The position numbers and the translations under genes are program-made. Below the pieces are notes generated by a model. That model was not told where the DNA came from and did no database searches. It saw only the letters and a program-made list of their open reading frames with translations. Below are positions 1-5,016 of a stretch of 5,016 nt of DNA, piece after piece; the stretch's first letter is position 1, and the number at the start of each line of letters is the position of its first letter. Source of the DNA: Pseudoxanthomonas sp. (GTDB taxonomy: Bacteria; Pseudomonadota; Gammaproteobacteria; Xanthomonadales; Xanthomonadaceae); the NCBI GenBank assembly GCA_026785795.1, contig JAJAZJ010000155.1, forward strand, positions 1-5,016, given 5' to 3'.

Positions 1-821
1 GCCGCATACGGGAAGCGGAAGTTGTCCGGCAGCTGGAAGCCCAGCATCAGGGCGATGCCGATGGCGCAGGTGCTGTAGCCGGCGAAGTCCGCAAAGATCT
101 GGCCGGAGAACGCCAATGTCCCCAGCCAGGCATCGGCGGGATGCAGCAGCTGCGAGGCGCCGAACACTTCGTCCGAAACCGGCGCCAGCAGCCCGTCGGC
201 TACCACGATCTTCTGGAACAGCCCCAGCACCAGCAGCATTGCGCCCCACCCGAACTGGCGCGGCGTGGCCACGCGCGGGGTGGCGAACTGCGGAACAAGA
301 TCAGTGGGGCGCACGATCGGGCCTGCCACCAGCTGCGGGAAGAAGGTCACGAACAGCGCGAAGTCCAGGAAAGATTTGGTCGGCGCTGCGCGCTTCAGGT
401 ACACGTCCAGGGTGTAGGCCATGGTCTGGAAGGTGTAGAACGAGATGCCGACCGGCAGAATGATGTCCCAGGCTGGCGCCTGCCACGCCATTCCCAGCGA
501 GCCCATCGCCTGGGCGAAGTTCTCGGTGACGAAGCCGCCGTACTTGAAGTACCCCAGCAGGCCGAGGTTGGCCGCCAGCGAGACCAGCAGGAAGCTCTTG
601 CGTGCCGACGCCGAGGTGCTGCGGTGGATGCGCCCCGCCGCCCACCAGTCGATCAGGGTGGAGAGCCACAGCAGGATCACGAACGGCGGATTCCACGCCG
701 CGTAGAACAGGTAGCTGGCGATCAGCAGGTTGGTTTTCTTCACCCGCCACGGCAGCGGCGCCGCATGCAGCGCCAGCACCACCGCAAGAAACGCAAAAAA
801 GGTCAGTGAGTTGAACAGCAT
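1..821 (-). CDS. MBOAT family O-acyltransferase, AlgI-like (3' end outside window)
   Basis: This is an integral inner-membrane acyltransferase of the MBOAT superfamily. The AlgI/DltB/PatA branch passes acyl groups across the membrane to a partner that acylates an extracytoplasmic polysaccharide; the substrate here cannot be read from sequence. The frame has 273 complete codons and runs off the left edge. It begins MLFNSLTFFAFL and has hydrophobic segments near residues 5-20, 31-52, 76-93, 118-137, 152-170, 190-212 and 232-262. Family motifs are LPVGISFYTFQ (122-132), FFPQLVAGPIVRP (160-172), a K-x3-AD element (204-209) and QIFADFAGYS (241-250), followed by GFQLPDNFRFPY (261-272). The catalytic histidine (RRWHxTLS-type motif) normally lies just beyond this point, so activity cannot be judged. 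Full-length relatives have roughly 450-520 residues, so about half is visible. The ATG at 821-819 is supported by a GGCGGAG ribosome binding site 8 nt upstream. A partner SGNH/AlgJ-like gene might follow beyond the left edge (inference). Confidence 0.9.
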   Translation of the reverse strand, partial: MLFNSLTFFAFLAVVLALHAAPLPWRVKKTNLLIASYLFYAAWNPPFVILLWLSTLIDWWAAGRIHRSTSASARKSFLLVSLAANLGLLGYFKYGGFVTENFAQAMGSLGMAWQAPAWDIILPVGISFYTFQTMAYTLDVYLKRAAPTKSFLDFALFVTFFPQLVAGPIVRPTDLVPQFATPRVATPRQFGWGAMLLVLGLFQKIVVADGLLAPVSDEVFGASQLLHPADAWLGTLAFSGQIFADFAGYSTCAIGIALMLGFQLPDNFRFPYA

Positions 822-829
822 GCACGGTG

Positions 830-836
830 CTCCGCC
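830..836 (-). promoter_or_regulatory. Ribosome binding site of the MBOAT gene
   Basis: Read on the minus strand this is GGCGGAG, a purine-rich Shine-Dalgarno sequence separated by 8 nt from the ATG at 821-819. It fixes the start of the acyltransferase and argues against an overlapping minus-strand frame that starts at 849. Confidence 0.65.
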
Positions 837-853
837 GACAGCGGTGCACTGTC
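837..853. repeat. Small inverted repeat in the MBOAT leader
   Basis: GACAG (837-841) and CTGTC (849-853) form a perfect 5-bp inverted repeat around 7 nt. It directly abuts the ribosome binding site of the acyltransferase. A second short inverted repeat, GCAC/GTGC (822-825 and 827-830), lies between that site and the ATG, but its 1-nt gap is too small for a stable RNA hairpin. The longer repeat could be an RNA hairpin affecting translation or a small operator. In DNA this GC-rich, 5-bp arms also arise by chance. Confidence 0.25.
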
Positions 854-964
854 AGCTAACCCCAACGCAAGGCGAGGTGCGCTGCGGACACGGCCCTGAC
901 ACGCTCCGCCTCCCGCCACTGGCGCACGGGCACGCAGCAGGCATCAGGCATCAGAGCTGGCGCT

Positions 965-1004
965 GGGAGCTGCTCCCGCCTCCCCGGGAACCAGACTTTC
1001 CGGG
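965..1004 (-). terminator. Two tandem hairpins after the oxidoreductase gene, possible 3' end
   Basis: Just past the TAG stop the transcript can form two hairpins. The first pairs 998-1004 with 983-990 (CCCGGAA with TTCCCGGG, one bulged C, 7-nt loop). The second pairs 973-977 with 965-969 (GGGAG/CTCCC, 3-nt loop). Neither is followed by a run of U, so this is not a classical intrinsic terminator. It may be a 3' stabilising structure or a weak pause site, or it may be chance in GC-rich sequence. Confidence 0.25.
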
Positions 1005-1013
1005 CCGGGCGCT

Positions 1014-4000
1014 CTAAGCGGCCTGCACCAGCCGGATCGATCGCGAGTTGTTCCACCTGGCCAGCAGCGCAGCCTCGCGCGCCTTGGCGGTGTGCAGGTG
1101 CGCTTCCTTGACGTGGCCATAGCCGCGGATATGCTCCGGGATACTGGCAATCTCCACCGCCAGCGGCAGTTTGTCCGCGTCCAGCGAGCCCAGCAGCGCC
1201 TCGACGGTATGGGCATAGTCGCCGATCAGCTGGCGCTCGCCCTTGCGCTCTTCGGTGTAGCCGAAGATATCAAACGGGCCGCCACGCAGGAAGCGCAGCC
1301 TGGCCATCAGCTTGAACGCGCTGAACACCCACGGCCCGAATTCCCGCTTGATCAGCCGTCCCTGCGCGTCCTTCTTCGACAGCAGCGGCGGCGCCAGGTG
1401 GAAGTGCAGCTTGTAGTCGCCTTCGAACTGCTGCTCCAGCTTGCGCTTGAAATCGCCGCTGGTGTACAGGCGCGCGACTTCGTATTCATCCTTGTAGGCC
1501 ATCAGCTTGAAGTAGTAGCGGGCGACCGCTTCGGTGAGCGTGGTCGAGCCGGGTGCGCGGACGTGTTCGGCATCGCGCACTTTCTCCACCAGCGCGCTGT
1601 AGCGCCTGGCGTAGGCGGCGTTCTGGTATTGGGTGAGGAAGCTGACCCGGCGCTGGATCAATTCGTCCAGCGAGCGCGACAGGCGCAGGTCGTCCAGCGG
1701 CAGGTACGCCACGTTGCTATCGCCGCTGCCGGCATCCTGCAGGCCGCGCACTTCGTGCTCGTTGTCCGGCGTGCGCGGTGCACTGGGGCTGGCGAACTCG
1801 CTGGTTTCCCATTCGCCCGGCGGCAGGATCTGCAGTTCGTGCGGGGTGCGCTCGGCCTCGGTCTGCACATTGTGGATCACGCCAGCGGCTTCGCTGACCG
1901 CGGCCGGGTTGACCACGGCCAGGCGGCCCCAGGCGAAGGCCTGGCGGTTCATTTCGATGGCGGCACCGTTCAATTCCACCGCGCGCATGATCGCGTCAAA
2001 CGAGATCGGCACCAGGCCCTGCTGCCAGGCATAGCCCAGCATGAACAGGTTGGCGGCGATGGCGTCGCCCAGCAGCGCCGTGGCCAACTGGGTGGCGTCC
2101 ACCTGCAGGGGCGACTTGCCGCCCAGCGCCTGGGTGACCGCGGACACGATGTCCTGCGCCGGGAACTGCATGTCAGGGCGCGTGGTGAAGGTGCCGGGCA
2201 TGGCCTGGTAGGTGTTCAGCACCACCTGTGATCGTTCGCCGCGCACCTTCGACAGCACCCAGTAGTCGTTGACCACCACCATGTCGCAACCCAGCACCAC
2301 GTCCGCCTCGCCGGCGGCAATGCGCACGGCGTGGATGTCTTCGGGAGTGCGCGCAATGCGGATGTGGGTGGTTACCGCGCCGCCCTTCTGGGCCAGGCCG
2401 GTCTGGTCCAGCACGCTGGCGCCCTTGCCCTCCAGATGGCCGGCCATGCCCAGCAGCGCGCCGATGGTGACCACGCCGGTCCCACCCACGCCGGTAATGA
2501 GGATGTTCCAGGGCTGCCGGAAGTCGGCCTTGAATACCGGCGCCGGCAGGCTGGCCAGCAGTTCGGCCGGATCCTTTTTCTTGCCCTTGCGCGGGCCGCC
2601 GCCGTGCACGGTGACGAAGCTGGGGCAGAACCCATTCACGCAGGAATAGTCCTTGTTGCAGTTGGATTGGTCGATCTCGCGCTTGCGCCCGAACTCGGTT
2701 TCCTTGGGCAGCACCGACACGCAGAAGCTTTTCACCCCGCAGTCACCGCAGCCTTCGCAGACCAGGGTGTTGACCATGACCCGCTTCTGCGGATCAACCA
2801 GCTTGCCGCGCTTGCGGCGGCGGCGTTTTTCCGTGGCGCAGGTCTGGTCGTAGACCAGGATGCTGGTGCCTTTTACTTCGCGCAGCTGCTTCTGCACCTC
2901 GTCCAGCTGCTTGCGGTCGAAGAACTCCACGCCACTCGGGAAGATCTCCGGCTTGCTCCACTTCTCGATCTCGTCGCTGACGATCACGATCGTCTGCACG
3001 CCCTCCGCGCGCATCATGTGCGCGATCTGCGGCACCGACAGCGTGCCGTCCACCGGCTGGCCGCCGGTCATGGCCACGGCGTCGTTGTAGAGGATCTTGT
3101 AGGTGATGTTGACCCCGGTGGCCACCGATTGGCGGATCGCCAGCGAACCGGAGTGGAAGAACGTGCCGTCGCCCAGGTTCTGGAACACGTGCGGCGTCTC
3201 GGTGAACGGCGCCTGCCCCGACCAGGTCACGCCTTCGCCGCCCATGTGGGTGAAGGTGTCGGTGTCGCGGTCCATCCACGTGACCATGTAGTGGCAGCCG
3301 ATCCCACCCACCGCGCGCGAACCTTCCGGCACTACGGTCGATGTGTTGTGCGGGCAGCCGCTGCAGTAGTGCGGCACGCGCGGGAAATTGGCGCGCGGCA
3401 GCGCCATCTCGGCTTCCTTCTCTTCCATCCAGCGCAGGCGCTGCTCGATGGATTCGGTGAACGTGGTTGATGGAAGCGGGAAGCGCAGGATGCGGCGGCC
3501 GATCACCCCGGCAATCGTCGCGGGGGTCAGTTCACCCGTGCTCGGCAGGATCCATTCGCCGGCTTCGTCGTACTTGCCGACGATGGACGGACGCGGGCCG
3601 GCGCTGGCGGGCCAGTTGTAGAACTGCTCCTTCATCTGTCGCTCGATGAAGGCGCGCTTTTCCTCGACCACCACGATATCTTCCAGCCCGTGGGCGAAGT
3701 TGGTGATGCCCACCGGCTCCAGCGGCCAGCTCATGCCCACCTTGTACACGCGGATGCCGATATCGGCGCAGGCCTGCTCGTCCAGGCCCAGGTACTCCAG
3801 CGCCTGCAGTACGTCCAGGTAGCTCTTGCCGGTGGTGACGATGCCCAGCCGCGCGCGCGGCGAATCCAGCACGATATGGTCCACGCCATTGGCGCGCGCA
3901 AACGCCTGCGCCGCGTTCACCGCATAGCGATGCAGGCGCATTTCCTGGTCCAGCGGCGGATCGGGCCAGCGGATGTTCAGGCCACCATCCGGCATCTCGA

Positions 4001-4736
4001 AATCCTCCGGCAGCACGATGCGGCGCGCGAACGGGTTCACTTCCACCGAGGCCGACGACTCCACCGTTTCGGCAATGGTCTTGAAGCCCACCCAGCGTCC
4101 GGTGTAGCGGCTCATCGCCCAACCCACCAGGCCCAGGTCCAGGATATCCTGCACGCCGGCCGGGTTCAGCACCGGCATCATCGCGCTGACGAACTCATCT
4201 TCCGAGCCATGCGGCAGGGTCGAGCTGCGGCAGTTGTGGTCGTCCGCGGCCATCGCCAGCACGCCGCCGTGCTGCGAAGTGCCGGCGGCATTGGCGTGCT
4301 TGAACACGTCCCCGCAGCGGTCCACGCCGGGGCCCTTGCCGTACCACATGGAGTACACGCCCTGGACCTTGGCGCCGGGGAAAAGGTTGGTCTGCTGCGT
4401 GCCCCAGACCATGGTCGCGCCCAGGTCCTCGTTGAGGCCCGGAATGAACTTCACCTGCGCTTCGGCCAGGTGCTTTTTCGCACGCCACAGCTCCAGGTCG
4501 AAGCCGCCCAGCGGTGAACCGCGATAGCCGCTGATGAAACCGGCCGTATTCAGCCCCGCGGCCTGGTCGCGCAGGCGCTGCATCAGCGGCAGCCGCACCA
4601 GCGCCTGGACCCCGCTCAAGTAGATGCGGCCATCGGTGCGGGTGTATTTGTGTTCCAGCGTGTAGTCGTTGTCCAGCAGGCCGATGGCCGGGGTATTGGC
4701 GGAAGACGGGGAGGTGAGCTCGGCGGTACTGGTCAT
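1014..4736 (-). CDS. Indolepyruvate:ferredoxin oxidoreductase, fused single-chain form
   Basis: This cytoplasmic enzyme of the 2-oxoacid:ferredoxin oxidoreductase family is expected to convert arylpyruvates such as indolepyruvate, CoA and oxidised ferredoxin to aryl-acyl-CoA, CO2 and reduced ferredoxin, in aromatic amino acid catabolism. IorA-like and IorB/gamma-like parts are joined in one 1240-residue chain. Residues 30-230 form the N-terminal pyruvate-binding-type module (GYRGSPLGGFD 70-80, LNEDLGAT 101-108, YGKGPGVDRCGD 132-143). Residues 295-375 form a transketolase-C-like module (TTGKSYLDVL). Residues 455-600 form the thiamine diphosphate domain: CSGC at 458-461, C481, then GDG 522-524 with N551, the usual Mg/TPP signature. 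A basic stretch (637-643) precedes a cysteine cluster (660, 663, 666, 672, 693, 699, 704) for Fe-S centres. Residues 744-930 form the gamma domain (GVGGTGVV 749-756). A C-terminal DUF6537-like domain spans about 1015-1225. The frame is intact. The ATG at 4736 was chosen because family-like sequence begins there; an in-frame TTG at 4775 would add 13 residues. Neither start has a clear ribosome binding site. The true substrate is inferred from family. Confidence 0.93.
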   Translation of the reverse strand: MTSTAELTSPSSANTPAIGLLDNDYTLEHKYTRTDGRIYLSGVQALVRLPLMQRLRDQAAGLNTAGFISGYRGSPLGGFDLELWRAKKHLAEAQVKFIPGLNEDLGATMVWGTQQTNLFPGAKVQGVYSMWYGKGPGVDRCGDVFKHANAAGTSQHGGVLAMAADDHNCRSSTLPHGSEDEFVSAMMPVLNPAGVQDILDLGLVGWAMSRYTGRWVGFKTIAETVESSASVEVNPFARRIVLPEDFEMPDGGLNIRWPDPPLDQEMRLHRYAVNAAQAFARANGVDHIVLDSPRARLGIVTTGKSYLDVLQALEYLGLDEQACADIGIRVYKVGMSWPLEPVGITNFAHGLEDIVVVEEKRAFIERQMKEQFYNWPASAGPRPSIVGKYDEAGEWILPSTGELTPATIAGVIGRRILRFPLPSTTFTESIEQRLRWMEEKEAEMALPRANFPRVPHYCSGCPHNTSTVVPEGSRAVGGIGCHYMVTWMDRDTDTFTHMGGEGVTWSGQAPFTETPHVFQNLGDGTFFHSGSLAIRQSVATGVNITYKILYNDAVAMTGGQPVDGTLSVPQIAHMMRAEGVQTIVIVSDEIEKWSKPEIFPSGVEFFDRKQLDEVQKQLREVKGTSILVYDQTCATEKRRRRKRGKLVDPQKRVMVNTLVCEGCGDCGVKSFCVSVLPKETEFGRKREIDQSNCNKDYSCVNGFCPSFVTVHGGGPRKGKKKDPAELLASLPAPVFKADFRQPWNILITGVGGTGVVTIGALLGMAGHLEGKGASVLDQTGLAQKGGAVTTHIRIARTPEDIHAVRIAAGEADVVLGCDMVVVNDYWVLSKVRGERSQVVLNTYQAMPGTFTTRPDMQFPAQDIVSAVTQALGGKSPLQVDATQLATALLGDAIAANLFMLGYAWQQGLVPISFDAIMRAVELNGAAIEMNRQAFAWGRLAVVNPAAVSEAAGVIHNVQTEAERTPHELQILPPGEWETSEFASPSAPRTPDNEHEVRGLQDAGSGDSNVAYLPLDDLRLSRSLDELIQRRVSFLTQYQNAAYARRYSALVEKVRDAEHVRAPGSTTLTEAVARYYFKLMAYKDEYEVARLYTSGDFKRKLEQQFEGDYKLHFHLAPPLLSKKDAQGRLIKREFGPWVFSAFKLMARLRFLRGGPFDIFGYTEERKGERQLIGDYAHTVEALLGSLDADKLPLAVEIASIPEHIRGYGHVKEAHLHTAKAREAALLARWNNSRSIRLVQAA

Positions 4737-4795
4737 GGGGGGCCCGGGTTTCGGCGACTGGCGGCGCCTGGACAAGGCCCGGCGCTAGGGGTGAA

Positions 4796-4801
4796 ATTGT
4801 A
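4796..4801 (-). promoter_or_regulatory. Candidate -10 box for the oxidoreductase gene
   Basis: On the minus strand this reads TACAAT, five of six matches to the sigma-70 -10 consensus. It would start transcription near 4789, giving a leader of about 50 nt to the ATG at 4736. No good -35 hexamer lies 16-19 nt upstream; the nearest, TTCCAG (4826-4821), is poor. The call therefore rests on the -10 box and position alone. Confidence 0.35.
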
Positions 4802-4885
4802 GCAGCGCGGTGTTTTGTGCCTGGAAGCGCTCGCGGTGTGTGCGCTGCAGCGGTTAGGATGGGGGTCGGCGGGGTTTCAGTGGTT

Positions 4886-4891
4886 AGGGGA
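4886..4891 (+). promoter_or_regulatory. Ribosome binding site of the exported-protein gene
   Basis: AGGGGA lies 6 nt before the GTG at 4898. It favours that GTG over another in-frame GTG at 4880, which lies upstream of the site. A GGTTAGG heptamer containing part of this site also occurs 30 nt earlier (4852-4858). There it overlaps TAGGAT (4855-4860), a weak -10 candidate without a matching -35. Confidence 0.55.
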
Positions 4892-4897
4892 ACGCGC

Positions 4898-5016
4898 GTG
4901 ACCGGATTTCGAGTGGTTCTGGCAACACTGCTGGCCGCGTACGGCATGGCTGCACAGGCCCAATCCTTGCCGAAGCCCAAGGAGTTCTACTTCGACACGG
5001 ACCAGAACGCGCGCCC
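4898..5016 (+). CDS. Exported protein with Sec signal peptide, function unknown (3' end outside window)
   Basis: Only the first 39 codons are present, so no fold or function can be assigned. The start is MTGFRVVLATLLAAYGMAAQ, with one arginine, a hydrophobic core at about residues 6-18 and the cleavage-type motif AQA-QS near residue 22. This is a typical signal peptidase I substrate for the periplasm or beyond. There is no cysteine at the cleavage site, so it is not a lipoprotein. The mature end reads SLPKPKEFYFDTD, which is polar and charged. The GTG start is supported by AGGGGA 6 nt upstream. The gene diverges from the oxidoreductase across a 161-nt region and has no visible functional tie to it. 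Confidence 0.75.
   Translation, partial: MTGFRVVLATLLAAYGMAAQAQSLPKPKEFYFDTDQNAR

Larger units (their letters stand above)
822..1013. other. Intergenic region between the oxidoreductase and MBOAT genes
   Basis: This 192-nt gap separates two minus-strand genes. It holds the MBOAT ribosome binding site, the leader inverted repeats and two hairpin-forming repeats next to the oxidoreductase stop codon. It also has a tandem pair of the 7-mer CAGGCAT (938-951). I found no convincing minus-strand -35/-10 pair for the MBOAT gene, so either the promoter is atypical or transcription reads through from upstream. No credible small gene was seen. Confidence 0.6.

Noticed and set aside
141..809. 222-codon plus-strand open frame across the left end
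   Set aside because: It is antisense to the MBOAT gene, whose minus-strand frame has transmembrane segments and family motifs.
301..849. 182-codon minus-strand frame overlapping the MBOAT gene
   Set aside because: It is a shifted frame of the MBOAT coding sequence with no motifs; the ribosome binding site and membrane-protein frame support the ATG at 821 instead.
938..954. Tandem CAGGCAT repeat
   Set aside because: Two copies of a 7-mer are too few to suggest a repeat family, attachment site or CRISPR, and nothing nearby uses it.
965..1004. REP-type or Stenotrophomonas GTAG-headed palindromic element
   Set aside because: The hairpins lack the GTAG head and long symmetric stem expected of such elements.
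1092..2231. 379-codon plus-strand open frame opposite the oxidoreductase
   Set aside because: It lies wholly antisense to a recognisable gene. Its translation is rich in R, H, Q, A and G with no family motif, as expected when the antisense frame of GC-rich codons lacks stops.
2331..3470. Second 379-codon plus-strand open frame opposite the oxidoreductase
   Set aside because: Same antisense by-product: it covers the region encoding the TPP, Fe-S and gamma modules, and its composition is not protein-like. The equal length to the first frame is coincidental.
3690..4517. 275-codon plus-strand open frame
   Set aside because: It is antisense to the conserved N-terminal half of the oxidoreductase and rich in H, R, Q and A, with no supporting motif or ribosome binding site.

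Overview
The window is a piece of a GC-rich proteobacterial chromosome. The long protein reads like the indolepyruvate ferredoxin oxidoreductase family proteins of Xanthomonadaceae (Stenotrophomonas, Xanthomonas and relatives). That placement comes from remembered family resemblance, not a search. No mobile element, CRISPR array, tRNA or rRNA was seen.

Layout, left to right. Positions 1-821 (minus strand) hold the first 273 codons of an AlgI-type MBOAT membrane O-acyltransferase. The left edge cuts the gene before its catalytic histidine region. Positions 822-1013 are a 192-nt gap with a good ribosome binding site for the MBOAT gene and several small inverted repeats. Positions 1014-4736 (minus strand) hold one very long gene for a fused, single-chain indolepyruvate:ferredoxin oxidoreductase of 1240 residues from its ATG. 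Positions 4737-4897 are a divergent intergenic region with a plausible -10 box for the oxidoreductase and a ribosome binding site for the next gene. Positions 4898-5016 (plus strand) hold the first 39 codons of an exported protein with a clear signal peptide, cut by the right edge.

The two minus-strand genes point the same way but lie 192 nt apart and have no obvious functional link: one is cytoplasmic 2-oxoacid catabolism, the other acylation of an envelope or extracellular glycan. They are best treated as separate units. The exported protein is divergently transcribed and shares only the intergenic region with the oxidoreductase.

The other long open frames, including two 379-codon plus-strand frames opposite the oxidoreductase, look like by-products of GC-rich codon use. 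I found no convincing undescribed system. The points most worth checking are the linker in the oxidoreductase, its start site, its Fe-S ligand set, and the identity of the exported protein.
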